In this document: positions 10,414-20,280 of the stretch, in pieces
How the letters are laid out: each line of letters begins with the position of its first letter
Position numbering within the stretch: position 1 is the stretch's first letter
Source of the DNA: Flavobacterium psychrophilum
Lineage (GTDB): Bacteria > Bacteroidota > Bacteroidia > Flavobacteriales > Flavobacteriaceae
DNA length: 64,000 bases
Assembly (NCBI GenBank): GCA_945860385.1
Contig: CAMAQD010000017.1
Location: 1-64,000 of the forward strand
Direction: 5' to 3'
Translations under genes and position numbers: made by a program
Notes under the pieces: generated by a model
Seen by the model: only the letters and a program-made list of their open reading frames with translations
What the model was told of the DNA's origin: nothing
Databases searched by the model: none

Positions 10414-13400
10414 ATGAAACTAAAGTTCAATGGATTCTTAGTACTATTACTAGTACTTGTGGCGCAGATCACTTTTGCGCAAGACAGAGTTGTTTCTGGA
10501 GTTGTTTCTGATAATACAGGGATGCCTTTGCCAGGCGTGAGTGTATTAGTGAAGGGAACACAATCTGGAATACAAACGGATTTTGATGGAAAATACTCCA
10601 TCAAAGCAACATCAAGCCAAGTATTAATTTTTAGCTTTGTGGGGATGCAGACTCAACAAGTCACCGCAAATTCGACAAAAATTAATGTAAAAATGCAAGA
10701 CGATGCTCAAGCTCTTGAAGAGGTTGTGGTAACTACCGCTTTAGGTATCAAAAGAGAGAAAAAAGCGTTGGGATATGCTACACAAGAGGTTAAAGGTGAA
10801 GCCGTATCAAATGTGAAAAGTTCCAACTTTGTAAACTCTCTTTCTGGAAAAATTGCAGGTTTGGATATTAAATCTTCGGGTACTTTAGGAGGTTCTACTC
10901 AGGTTATTATTAGAGGAAACAATTCTATCACTCAGAACAACCAAGCTTTATTTGTTGTTGATGGTGTTCCAATTGATAATGGTAATACGAACTCATCAGA
11001 TCAGGTAACTGGTAGAGGCGGATATGACTATGGTAATGCAGCCTCAGATATCAACCCTGATAACATTGAATCAATCAACGTATTGAAAGGAGCAGCTGCA
11101 ACAGCACTTTATGGTTCTAGAGCTTCTAATGGTGTAATTATGATTACTACCAAAAAAGGGAAAACTCAAAAAGGAATCGGAGTAACAATTAGTTCAAGTT
11201 TTACAGCCGGAACAGCCGATAAAGAAACTTTGGTAAAATATCAAAATAAATATGGAGCTGGATACGGTCCTTATTACGACTCAGCAGATGGTTATTTTGG
11301 TTTAGCAGATGTAAACGGGGATGGTATCGATGATTTAACAACTCCTTTCACTGAAGATGCTTCTTATGGAGCTGCATTTGATCCATCATTATTGGTGTAT
11401 CAATGGAATTCTATTTATCCGCAATTGACAGCAACTTATGGAAAAGCAACTCCTTGGGTAGCAGGTAAAAACAACCCTAACTACATTTGGGGTACAGCAA
11501 CTACTGCTATTAACACTTTTACACTGGACGGTGGTACAGATAAAAGTTCTTTTAAATTAGGATATACCAACTTAAGTCAAGAAGGTAATCTACCTAACAG
11601 TAGCCTAAAGAGAAATACTTTAAATTTCTCAGGTTCCCATAATTTATCTGATAGAGTAAAAGCTTCTGCAAGTTTGAATTTTACCAAAAATGATGGTAAA
11701 GGAAGAAATGGTACTGGTTATTCTTCACTAAACGTAATGCAACAATTTAGACAATGGAATCAAATGAACGTTGATTACAAAGAACAAGAAGCTGCATATT
11801 TATTAACAGGAGAAAACATAACTTGGAATCCAAACAGTGTAGATAATTTGAAACCTATATATTCTGATAATCCATATTGGACATTCTATGAGAACTATGA
11901 AACTGATACAAGATCAAGATACTTTGGTAATGCAGTTTTAGAAGATAAGCTTACAGATTGGTTAACCGTAATGGGCAGATTTTCATTTGATACTTACAGT
12001 GAATTACAAGAAGAAAGAATCAATGTGGGAAGCTCGGATGTATCTAAATATACAAGATACAATAACAACGTAGCTGAATACAATTATGATTTAATGTTGA
12101 ATTTCAACAAAAACATAACAGAAAAATTAAATTTAGATGGAAATATTGGTTGGAATTTAAGAAATAATGTTCAAAATAGTATTTTTGCATCAACTAACGG
12201 AGGTCTAAACAAAGCCAGACTTTATTCTCTTTCAAATAGTGTTGGCCCTATTAACGCTCCAACTGAATATGCTGCAAACAGTATGGTTGATGGCGAATAT
12301 ATTAGAGCAAGTTTAGGTTATGACAGCTTTGCCTATCTTGAAGGAACTTGGAGAACAGACCGTTCTTCAACTTTACCTAAAGAAAACAATAGATATGATT
12401 ATTTCTCAGTTTCTGGAAGCTTAGTATTCTCCAAATTCATCGAGGCAAAATGGTTATCGTTTGGAAAATTGAGAGCAAATTATGCAGAAGTTGGAGGGGA
12501 TACAAGACCTTATAGAGTTTTCAACACTTTTGGAATTGGAACTCCTTTTAATGGAACTGGAATTGCTTCAAATCCAGGTGCACAAGCTAATTTGAACCTT
12601 AAACCAGAGGGTCAAGAAAGTTATGAATTCGGTATAGAAATGGCATTTTTTAATAAACGTCTTGGTTTTGATGTATCGTATTATCATGATTTAAACATCA
12701 ATCAAATTACTAGTATTCCATTATCAACATCTACAGGATATAATTCAGCAATATTAAATGCTGGAACTATGCAAAATGAAGGTTTGGAAGTACAATTCAA
12801 TGCTACACCTCTTAAAACAAAAGACTTTAAATGGGATTTAAATCTTAACTGGTCTCAAAACAAAAGTTTAGTAGTAGAATTGTTAAACGGTATCGAAAAC
12901 TTAGAATTAGCCTCTTTACAAGGTGGTGTTTCTATCAATGCAACTCCAGGTCAACCTTATGGTACCATAAGGGGTAGTGATTTCATTTATGCAGCTAATG
13001 GACAACCAATAGTTAACCAAACAGGAAGTGCATCAAGAATTGGTACTTACCAAAGAACAACTACTAGTAATAACGTAATTGGAGACATCAATCCTGATTG
13101 GAAAGCTGGTCTTAATAACAGTATCACTTACAAAAATTTCAATTTAAGTTTTTTAATTGATATGCAAAAAGGTGGAGATGTATTCTCTCTTGATACTTGG
13201 TATGGTTATGCTACAGGTATGTATGATTTCTCTGCTGCAGATAATGATTTAGGAAATCCAGTTAGAGACCCAATTGTTGGTACTCCAGGAAATTATGGTG
13301 CTAATAGTGGTGGTTTTATAGTAGATGGTGTAGCTCCTGATGGAACACCAAATCAAGTTAGAGCGAATGGTAGCGTTTACACTACAGCTTGGGGTTATGC

Positions 13401-13674
13401 AAGAGCTCCTAACAAACTTCACGTTTATGATGCAGGTTATATAAAATTGCGTGAAGCTAACATAACCTATAATTTTGACCCTAAAACAATTGAAAAAACA
13501 CCTTTTACAAATATTGGTTTATCTTTAATTGGAAGAAACTTATGGATTATTGACAAAAGCACTCCTTACGCAGATCCAGAAGCTGGATTAAGTTCAGGAA
13601 ATGTCCAAGGATACCAATCGGGTGCTTATCCTTCAATAAGAGAAATTGGAATGAGTCTTAAACTACAGTTTTAA
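10414..13674 (+). CDS. SusC/RagA-family TonB-dependent outer-membrane transporter (second copy)
   Basis: A 1086-residue SusC paralogue. It has a signal peptide (1-22), a carboxypeptidase-D-like domain with DFDGKYSI (about 26-100), LEEVVVTTALGI before the plug, and the plug motifs VIIRGNNS, LFVVDGVPI, ALYGSRASNGVI. The long barrel ends in Phe. It shares architecture with the transporter at 4657 but is clearly diverged across plug and barrel, so it is not a recent duplication. The partner susD-like gene begins 12 bases downstream. Its substrate is unknown. Confidence 0.95.
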   Translation: MKLKFNGFLVLLLVLVAQITFAQDRVVSGVVSDNTGMPLPGVSVLVKGTQSGIQTDFDGKYSIKATSSQVLIFSFVGMQTQQVTANSTKINVKMQDDAQALEEVVVTTALGIKREKKALGYATQEVKGEAVSNVKSSNFVNSLSGKIAGLDIKSSGTLGGSTQVIIRGNNSITQNNQALFVVDGVPIDNGNTNSSDQVTGRGGYDYGNAASDINPDNIESINVLKGAAATALYGSRASNGVIMITTKKGKTQKGIGVTISSSFTAGTADKETLVKYQNKYGAGYGPYYDSADGYFGLADVNGDGIDDLTTPFTEDASYGAAFDPSLLVYQWNSIYPQLTATYGKATPWVAGKNNPNYIWGTATTAINTFTLDGGTDKSSFKLGYTNLSQEGNLPNSSLKRNTLNFSGSHNLSDRVKASASLNFTKNDGKGRNGTGYSSLNVMQQFRQWNQMNVDYKEQEAAYLLTGENITWNPNSVDNLKPIYSDNPYWTFYENYETDTRSRYFGNAVLEDKLTDWLTVMGRFSFDTYSELQEERINVGSSDVSKYTRYNNNVAEYNYDLMLNFNKNITEKLNLDGNIGWNLRNNVQNSIFASTNGGLNKARLYSLSNSVGPINAPTEYAANSMVDGEYIRASLGYDSFAYLEGTWRTDRSSTLPKENNRYDYFSVSGSLVFSKFIEAKWLSFGKLRANYAEVGGDTRPYRVFNTFGIGTPFNGTGIASNPGAQANLNLKPEGQESYEFGIEMAFFNKRLGFDVSYYHDLNINQITSIPLSTSTGYNSAILNAGTMQNEGLEVQFNATPLKTKDFKWDLNLNWSQNKSLVVELLNGIENLELASLQGGVSINATPGQPYGTIRGSDFIYAANGQPIVNQTGSASRIGTYQRTTTSNNVIGDINPDWKAGLNNSITYKNFNLSFLIDMQKGGDVFSLDTWYGYATGMYDFSAADNDLGNPVRDPIVGTPGNYGANSGGFIVDGVAPDGTPNQVRANGSVYTTAWGYARAPNKLHVYDAGYIKLREANITYNFDPKTIEKTPFTNIGLSLIGRNLWIIDKSTPYADPEAGLSSGNVQGYQSGAYPSIREIGMSLKLQF

Positions 13675-13686
13675 AAAAATAAAATT

Positions 13687-15126
13687 ATGAAAAAAGTAAT
13701 ATTAACAACTTTAACTATTTTTACTTTATTAGTCTCATGTCAATCTGATGACCAATATGAAGAAAAAAATAGAGATCCTAAAAACCCTACCCAGGTAAGT
13801 GCTGAATTTTTATTCAACAATGCTACCAAGAGTTTAGTTGATCAAATGACTAGCACGAATGTAAACACCAACATTTTTAGAATGTTGGGTCAACATTGGA
13901 CGGAAACAACTTACGTTGATGAAGCAAATTACGATTTCAATACTCGTAACATACCTCAAAATCATTGGTCTGAAATGTACAGAGATGTTTTGTTAGATTT
14001 ATCTACTGCAAAAACGAATACTGACGCAGATGTAACGCTATCAGCAGCTACCAAAAAAACAAAAAATGCTCAAATTGAGATATTAGCTGTTTATGCTTGG
14101 GCTCAAATGGTAGAAACTTATGGAAACCTTCCATATAGTCAAGCATTGAATGCAGGAAAATATGTATTGCCAGTTTATGATGATGCTGCTACTATTTATG
14201 GAGATTTGCTTACACGTTTAGCAGCTGCAGTTCCAAATGTAACTGATAGCGGTTTTGCCTCAGCAGACAATATTTATGGTGGAGATGCTACTAAATGGAA
14301 AAAATTTGGATATTCATTAATGTTGCGAATGGGTATACGAGTTGCTGATGTTCCGACATTAGCAGCTAAATCCACAGCGGCAATTAAAGCTGCTGTAAGC
14401 GGAGGTGTATTCACTTCAAATGCAGATAATGCTGAATTAATTTATTCAGGTGCAACACCGAATACTAACCCAGTTTGGGTTGATTTGGTTCAATCTGGTA
14501 GATCCGATTTCGTTATAGCTAATACATTAGTGAACAAAATGAACGCTTTAAATGACCCTAGAAGAACAGCTTATTTTGATGAAAATTTAGGAACTGGAGT
14601 ATTTCTTGGTGGACCTTACGGTGACAACAATAGCTTTTCAGCATATACTCACGTAAGTGAAAGAATAATAGACCCAACTAATGCGGCATCTTTGATGGAT
14701 TATTCAGAAGTTTGCTTTTATTTAGCAGATGCTGCTGAACGTTCTATTTCAGGAACACCTGCTGCTGCTGCTGGATTTTACAACAAAGGGATAACCGCAT
14801 CATTTGACTATTGGGGAACTCCTAATGTTGCTGCGTATTTACTTAATCCTGCTGTTAATTATGCTACAGCTTCAGGAACATGGAAAGTAAAAATTGGAAC
14901 TCAACTATGGTTAGCAATGTATAACAGAGGTTACGAATCTTGGACCGCTTGGAGAACTTATGATTTCCCAGGATTTAATTTGCCAGCTGTATCTGAAGAT
15001 CCAGTTCCAACCAGATATACCTACCCAATCAACGAGCAAAACTTGAATAAAGTTAACTATGCTGCAGCATCTACTGCAATAGGAGGAGACAAACAAACAA
15101 CAAAAATTTTCTGGGATAAATTTTAA
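13687..15126 (+). CDS. SusD-like_2 family substrate-binding lipoprotein
   Basis: A 479-residue lipoprotein with signal peptide ending LLVSC (Cys18). It begins with the RDPKNPTQV segment, then FLFNNATKSLVDQM and GQHWTETTYVDEANYDF, typical of the SusD-like_2 branch (Pfam PF12771) rather than the classical SusD/RagB branch seen at 7722. The C-terminus has QLWLAMYNRGYESWTAWR and the family ending with PTRYTYPINEQNLN. It binds substrate for the adjacent SusC-like transporter and closes the operon. Confidence 0.92.
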   Translation: MKKVILTTLTIFTLLVSCQSDDQYEEKNRDPKNPTQVSAEFLFNNATKSLVDQMTSTNVNTNIFRMLGQHWTETTYVDEANYDFNTRNIPQNHWSEMYRDVLLDLSTAKTNTDADVTLSAATKKTKNAQIEILAVYAWAQMVETYGNLPYSQALNAGKYVLPVYDDAATIYGDLLTRLAAAVPNVTDSGFASADNIYGGDATKWKKFGYSLMLRMGIRVADVPTLAAKSTAAIKAAVSGGVFTSNADNAELIYSGATPNTNPVWVDLVQSGRSDFVIANTLVNKMNALNDPRRTAYFDENLGTGVFLGGPYGDNNSFSAYTHVSERIIDPTNAASLMDYSEVCFYLADAAERSISGTPAAAAGFYNKGITASFDYWGTPNVAAYLLNPAVNYATASGTWKVKIGTQLWLAMYNRGYESWTAWRTYDFPGFNLPAVSEDPVPTRYTYPINEQNLNKVNYAAASTAIGGDKQTTKIFWDKF

Positions 15127-15144
15127 ATCTCAATTATATTTATT

Positions 15145-15177
15145 AAAACCATCAACGAAAGTTGATGGTTTTTTTTT
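15145..15177 (+). terminator. Rho-independent terminator of the second Sus operon
   Basis: AAAACCATCAAC (15145-15156) pairs perfectly with GTTGATGGTTTT (15161-15172) around a GAAA tetraloop, followed by further T residues. The remaining gap to 15437 is AT-rich with no recognisable feature. Confidence 0.93.
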
Positions 15178-15437
15178 GTGGTTTAATAGTTAAAATAGTT
15201 TATGAAAATAAAAAATGAATTATAAAAAATGATGTATCCGAAAGTTTACTGAAATTCGTTTCCATAATCATTTACATTTTTACAAAAAGGATTACCCATA
15301 ATGCAAAAGACTTCTCAATATTAATCATTACTTTTCTTATACATTAAAAAAAGTATTTCCCATAGTTGAAGTTTTATGAGCGGGAAATAATATAGTTATT
15401 CGTATTGATGAAAATAATACTTTTATTACTTCAAAAT

Positions 15438-18230
15438 TTATCGTTGCAAACTAAAATGACCTTTTGCTTCTCTATTATTCTTAAATTTTATTGTGTACCA
15501 ATAATCATCCGCAGGCAATTGAGAACCGTTAAAAGTACCATCCCAACCTTCGTTTGACGATAGAAACCATTGTTTAAGAAGTTTTCCATATCTGTCATAA
15601 ATATAAATTGCAGAATTAGTATTTAAAGTAGCCTCTACACCTTTTACATTCCAATAATCATTGAAGCCGTCATTATTTGGAGTAAAGAATTTTGGAACAC
15701 TTATTACTGCAAAGCTTTCATATATCTGCCCGCATCCGTCTAAATTTTCAATTGTTACTTCGTGAATTCCGCCAGGCACATTGTCGAAAAAAGGTGAACC
15801 TTGGAAGGGAGTGACTGTTCCATTTTCAAATTGAAGCATATATTTATAACTATTTGGATTTGTAACTTCTATCGTGACATTATTTGTGGATTGTAAATCG
15901 TTTACAATAATGTTATTTATTTTTGCCAAATAAGACATACTTATAATGCTTTTATGCGATGCTGTACAACCCGATTTGTTTTTTACAATAACAGTGTATT
16001 CTCCTTGTTTGGTAACATTGATTGTAGGAGTTGTTTCATTTGTCGACCACAAATAGGTAAAATCACTGGCACTATCAGGAGCTAAAATTCCGGCATCCAA
16101 TACAATTGAAGAGTTCGTTGCGCCTTCACAAATTATTTTGTTCTCTAAAGGATTGATTTTTGGAGTAGGTTCTACAATCAAATCAAATTGTCCAGTTCCA
16201 TAACAACCTTCATTATTTTCCGCACGAATATAGAGTATCTTTGACGTTGACAAGTATTGGCCTTTTAATTCATTTACTCCCAAGTCGGCATCGTTTTTAG
16301 TGGAATAAATAAACAAAACAACATCCGAAGACAAACTTAACTCCGTTTTGATTAATCCCTTTTTTTCGTCTAGACCAAATAATGCCGTTCCATCACCGCT
16401 GTCACATTTGTTGTATGATTCAGGCCGTATTGAATTGTTTTTATTAGCGTGTAAAACAACACTTCCAATGCTGTAACAAGATGAGTTGGGCTGAAATACT
16501 TTTGCATATAGAGTTTCATCCGGAATACTATTTTTAAAAATGACAGGGATAAATTGAATGTTTTCAGCATCATTTTCTGCTTCAGCAATGCTGTGATAAT
16601 AATTAACTTCAAAATCTGTTTGTCCTAAACACAAGGATTCATTGGCGAGAGATAAATTGAATGTTGACAAACCGTCTATAGGAAAGGCATCTTGCGTATC
16701 ACACTGGATGAGCTTGTAAGAGGTTGCCAATAAGTTTGGAGTTTCATATATGGTAATGGTTTTTTCTACAGGTTCTCTATTTTCGCCATTCACCGTTTTT
16801 GTCAACGTCACTTTAAAATCACCAGGTGCCAAATAAGTATGATAGGGTTCTCTGTCTGTTGATATCGTTCCATCGCCAAAATCCCAAACGACAGAATCAA
16901 TGGTTTCTAAAGAATTAATAAAAAAATGAGTAGCTTGACCAAAACAATTAAATTCGTAACTAAAAGTATAAAGGAATAATGAGGTAATAAATGGTGGTAA
17001 TCCCTGTTCTATACTACCTGTTTTCAAATCAATTGCATTGGATATATAATTGCAACTAGTTCCATCTAATTCGGGATTATTGATCACTGATAATTTATTG
17101 CGTTTAAAATCAGTAACAACATATCCAGCACGATAAATTTTTTCGTCAATGGCTAATTGCAAAGCTCCTGATACAAGATTGGAAGTATTTATAATAGTCT
17201 TGGAGGCTGGAATATTAGCACTTTTTAGATCATATTGGATTAGTGAACTTTCCAAAATAGTTTCACCATCGGAATTAAATTTATTAGTCGTAACATACAA
17301 TTTCTTTGTTTTGGACGAAAATTCTACTCCATAAGGATTGGAATTACTCAGTAACGTTATTTCATTGCTAGTTTTTCCGGTACTTGAATCAAAATCATAA
17401 AGTAAAACATTGCCTGTATCTCTGATAGGATTGCCCTTTGGTCCATTTTCATTCGTTCGCCTTGAGGCATTATTTGCTATAACTACTTTTTTTCCGTTAG
17501 GCGATGCTTTTAAATATCCAATGGCATTGGCAAGATAACCACCAGTTGGTATAGTAAGAGCTGTTGCTGTCTTGACAGGATTCTTGTTGACACCCTGTGT
17601 ACTTATTTTAAAAGCATAAAAATTATTAATAAAATGTGTAATCACCCAAAAAGAAACACCGTCACCGTGTTGAACAGCCGAGATTTTTTCGGAACATTTA
17701 TATTTGACTTCTTCACTATCATTTGTATTATAGGTAACAAGAGGAATGTTCTTTTCAGTAGTCACAATGTCCCCTAAACCATTATTCAAACGAATATCAA
17801 CTTGAGAATAATTCAATCCATTATTTGGAGGATCCAAATCATTTAATGGATTGTCATCTGCATTTGCAGGAAGCGGCTGATCCACAGTAAAAATATAATA
17901 TATATATGGATTGTTTGGTTTTGGAACAATTATAGCCGACTGCGTGCTAGAATTATGCCCCAGTAAACCATAACCATTAGGCATAATTTGATGGTTTTTA
18001 TTGTAAACTAAGGAACCATCTGTATAAAAAAGTAAATTACCATCTTTGTCAGAAATAGTTGTACATCCTTCTTTAGTAACTAATTTGCCATTTGTCAATG
18101 CTACCGGATTTCCTGAATTAAAATCAAGTCCGGCATTGTTTCCAAAGTACCAAATAGCTGCTTCTTTTTGCGCAAAAGAAGGAGTGGCTAGTATAAATAG
18201 TATAAAAAGGAAAGGAACACTAATTTTCAT
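15438..18230 (-). CDS. Large secreted PKD protein with gliding-type (T9SS type B) C-terminal domain
   Basis: A 930-residue surface protein. The ATG at 18230 is chosen over an upstream in-frame codon at 18275 because it begins the signal peptide MKISVPFLFILFILATPSFA. Residues about 20-420 look like a propeller-type repeat region (NNAGLDFNSGNPVAL, SPNGKKVVIANN, YGVEFSSKTKKLYVT). A PKD domain (VVWDFGDGT, HTYLAPGDFKVTL) lies around 445-505, with further Ig/PKD-like beta domains behind it. The last 85 residues (FFTPNNDGFNDYW, IYDRYGKLL, WDGTFNG, PADDYWYTIKF) are the gliding-motility-associated C-terminal domain. It is probably attached to the cell surface and could act in adhesion; ligand unknown. 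Confidence 0.9.
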   Translation of the reverse strand: MKISVPFLFILFILATPSFAQKEAAIWYFGNNAGLDFNSGNPVALTNGKLVTKEGCTTISDKDGNLLFYTDGSLVYNKNHQIMPNGYGLLGHNSSTQSAIIVPKPNNPYIYYIFTVDQPLPANADDNPLNDLDPPNNGLNYSQVDIRLNNGLGDIVTTEKNIPLVTYNTNDSEEVKYKCSEKISAVQHGDGVSFWVITHFINNFYAFKISTQGVNKNPVKTATALTIPTGGYLANAIGYLKASPNGKKVVIANNASRRTNENGPKGNPIRDTGNVLLYDFDSSTGKTSNEITLLSNSNPYGVEFSSKTKKLYVTTNKFNSDGETILESSLIQYDLKSANIPASKTIINTSNLVSGALQLAIDEKIYRAGYVVTDFKRNKLSVINNPELDGTSCNYISNAIDLKTGSIEQGLPPFITSLFLYTFSYEFNCFGQATHFFINSLETIDSVVWDFGDGTISTDREPYHTYLAPGDFKVTLTKTVNGENREPVEKTITIYETPNLLATSYKLIQCDTQDAFPIDGLSTFNLSLANESLCLGQTDFEVNYYHSIAEAENDAENIQFIPVIFKNSIPDETLYAKVFQPNSSCYSIGSVVLHANKNNSIRPESYNKCDSGDGTALFGLDEKKGLIKTELSLSSDVVLFIYSTKNDADLGVNELKGQYLSTSKILYIRAENNEGCYGTGQFDLIVEPTPKINPLENKIICEGATNSSIVLDAGILAPDSASDFTYLWSTNETTPTINVTKQGEYTVIVKNKSGCTASHKSIISMSYLAKINNIIVNDLQSTNNVTIEVTNPNSYKYMLQFENGTVTPFQGSPFFDNVPGGIHEVTIENLDGCGQIYESFAVISVPKFFTPNNDGFNDYWNVKGVEATLNTNSAIYIYDRYGKLLKQWFLSSNEGWDGTFNGSQLPADDYWYTIKFKNNREAKGHFSLQR

Positions 18231-18518
18231 ATCTTTTATTATCTCAAACTTTGGTAAAGTCGAAAAAAAAATCATTTAATATCAACAAAATAAGAGTTTT
18301 AATTTAAGATAAGAAACAAAAATTCAATAAATCTTGTGATAATATAAAAACAATCTCTATTGGAAAAATTTTATTGCCCTAAAAATGTGCGTGTAGAACA
18401 TCCGCCATCAATCTGTTGAAAATTTTAAAAACAAAAAAATAACTTATTTAGTATCATTTTTTTCGTATTTTAAGTACAACGTAAAAAAAAACAACCTAAA
18501 AAGATAATATAGTTTCTA

Positions 18519-18526
18519 TATCTTTG
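18519..18526 (+). promoter_or_regulatory. -7 promoter element before rlmB
   Basis: TATCTTTG matches TAnnTTTG exactly and lies only four bases before the rlmB ATG at 18531, which predicts a leaderless or nearly leaderless transcript. No good TTG -33 element was found at the usual distance. Confidence 0.5.
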
Positions 18527-18530
18527 CAAA

Positions 18531-19265
18531 ATGGAAAAAGAACATTTAATATTCGGAATAAGAGCTATAATTGAGGCTATACAATCAGGAAAAGAAGTCG
18601 ATAAAGTATTTATACAGAAAGAAATATCGGGCGAATTGATGAAAGACCTGATGAAAGTGATGAAACGTGCCAACGTGAATTTTTCTTATGTTCCAGTCGA
18701 AAAATTGAATCGCCTAACTCCAAACAATCATCAAGGAGCCGTAGCTTCTATTTCACCAATTGGATTCATTGATTTAGAACATTTAGTGGATGCTACTGTT
18801 GCATCCGGAAAAGTACCTTTGTTTTTAATTTTAGATCAAATATCGGATGCTCGTAATTTTGGTGCTATAATCAGAACTGCTGAATGTACAGGTGTAAACG
18901 GAATTATTGTTCAAAAAGCAGGCTCGGCTCCCGTAAATGGAGATACTGTAAAAACTTCGGCTGGCGCTGTATTTAATGTGCCAATTTGCAAAGTTGAACA
19001 CATCAAAGATGCTATTTTCTACCTTCAAGGTTCAGGCATAAAAACCGTCGCTGCCACAGAAAAAACAGACCAAAATATATATGATATTGCATTAAACGAA
19101 CCCGTCGCCATCATAATGGGTTCTGAAGACAGAGGAATCAATCCATCGGTTCTTAAAATCGTGGATGAAAAAGCAAAACTACCAATGTTCGGAACAATCG
19201 GTTCGCTAAATGTTTCTGTTGCTTGTGGTGCCTTTTTATACGAAGCCGTTAGACAAAGAAGTTAA
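18531..19265 (+). CDS. rlmB: TrmH-family rRNA 2'-O-methyltransferase (23S rRNA G2251, RlmB-type)
   Basis: A 244-residue SPOUT methyltransferase that probably methylates the 2'-OH of a guanosine in the peptidyl-transferase region of 23S rRNA, using S-adenosylmethionine. The N-terminal substrate-binding domain (about 1-80) is followed by the knotted catalytic domain with motif 1 LDQISDARNFGAIIRTAEC, motif 2 IIMGSEDRGI and motif 3 GSLNVSVACGAFLYE. Length and motifs fit RlmB, though a TrmH-like tRNA target cannot be fully excluded. It is a single-gene unit between a leaderless-type promoter and a bidirectional terminator. Confidence 0.9.
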   Translation: MEKEHLIFGIRAIIEAIQSGKEVDKVFIQKEISGELMKDLMKVMKRANVNFSYVPVEKLNRLTPNNHQGAVASISPIGFIDLEHLVDATVASGKVPLFLILDQISDARNFGAIIRTAECTGVNGIIVQKAGSAPVNGDTVKTSAGAVFNVPICKVEHIKDAIFYLQGSGIKTVAATEKTDQNIYDIALNEPVAIIMGSEDRGINPSVLKIVDEKAKLPMFGTIGSLNVSVACGAFLYEAVRQRS

Positions 19266-19293
19266 TTGTAGCTTTTAAATTTCAAAAAAACAG

Positions 19294-19335
19294 AAAAATG
19301 AATCAAGGCTGCTCAGGGTTTGATTCATTTTTTTT
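19294..19335. terminator. Bidirectional terminator between rlmB and the rhomboid gene
   Basis: AAAAATGAATCAA (19294-19306) pairs with TTGATTCATTTTT (19320-19332), with a T run on the plus side and an A run on the other. It overlaps the last codons of the convergent rhomboid gene, whose stop is at 19303. Confidence 0.75.
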
Positions 19336-20076
19336 GACATCAATAATAGTATAATCAACTGATAGATTAGAGAAATAATAGGATGGAATTTCTTCTACAA
19401 TCTCAACCACAGGAAGATTTACAAAATTGGCGTTTTCATCAAAACGCTGCATAAATTTGTCCTCCATTGGATTAAAATCAGGATGCTCCCAGTCGTATTT
19501 AATTATCTTTTTGTATTCAGGAGTTTTATAAAGTAATGATAGCACAAAACCAGTAATAAATCCTGCCAAATGTCCTTCCCAAGAAATTTTCTCGTCTACT
19601 TTTGGAAAAACATACCAAACCATACCGCCATAAACCAGAATTACTGCTAACGATAATGCCACCAAACGATAATACTTTGTTTGAATTCCTTTGAAAAAAA
19701 TAAAACTGACTAAAACATAAATTAAACTGCTTGCGCCAATGTGATAATTATCTCTACCAATTATCCAAGTGATAATTCCCGAAAATAGAATCCCAAAACC
19801 AATTACAGCAATTGTTTGTCTGGAATAAAAATACTGTAAAGCAGCCAACAAAATCAATAATGGGATTGAATTATTGTACAAATGTTGTAGATCAGAATGA
19901 ATAAAAGGACTAAAAACAACTCCCTGCAAACCCGATAAAGTTCTAGGGTAAATTCCGTTTTCGAAAAAATCAAAATCAAATTTGATTTGCAACCAATAGA
20001 CAAACCATAGCAATAACACGAAAAAGAGTGGAAGTGCAATCACCGAATTGGAATATTTAAAATGGTTGTCGTGCAT
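19303..20076 (-). CDS. Rhomboid-family intramembrane serine protease
   Basis: A 257-residue inner-membrane protein with about six hydrophobic segments between residues 10 and 185. The rhomboid features are all present: HSDLQHLYNN in the second segment, the nucleophile motif GASS (Ser116), and His169 in EGHLAGF. Such enzymes cut single-pass membrane proteins within the bilayer. Residues about 186-257 form a soluble cytoplasmic tail rich in acidic residues. The substrate cannot be inferred. The gene is convergent with rlmB. Confidence 0.93.
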   Translation of the reverse strand: MHDNHFKYSNSVIALPLFFVLLLWFVYWLQIKFDFDFFENGIYPRTLSGLQGVVFSPFIHSDLQHLYNNSIPLLILLAALQYFYSRQTIAVIGFGILFSGIITWIIGRDNYHIGASSLIYVLVSFIFFKGIQTKYYRLVALSLAVILVYGGMVWYVFPKVDEKISWEGHLAGFITGFVLSLLYKTPEYKKIIKYDWEHPDFNPMEDKFMQRFDENANFVNLPVVEIVEEIPSYYFSNLSVDYTIIDVKKNESNPEQP

Positions 20077-20239
20077 ATTGACCGTTTGAAGTTTTGAGTC
20101 TATTGTTTATTGTTTTCTTAGCTAAATTTACTCAAAAATATAACCAAAAGCAATTCTATGCTAATTTGTCAGATTTTAAAAAAGGAAACAGAAAAATAAG
20201 TTTGTGATAATATCTGTAGCTTTACTAACAGCAAACTCT

Positions 20240-20247
20240 TAAATTTG
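20240..20247 (+). promoter_or_regulatory. -7 promoter element before rarA
   Basis: TAAATTTG, a perfect TAnnTTTG match, lies 33 bases before the rarA start. No clear -33 TTG was seen at proper spacing. The following leader contains a short 7-bp periodic stretch (AAATCTA, AATTCTA, AAATC at 20259-20277). Confidence 0.4.
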
Positions 20248-20280
20248 TAGTTAGTCCGAAATCTAAATTCTAAAATCACC

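Noticed and set aside
4657..13674. Recent duplication of the two SusC genes
   Set aside because: They share domain order and short motifs only; plug and barrel sequences are clearly diverged and their SusD partners belong to different branches.
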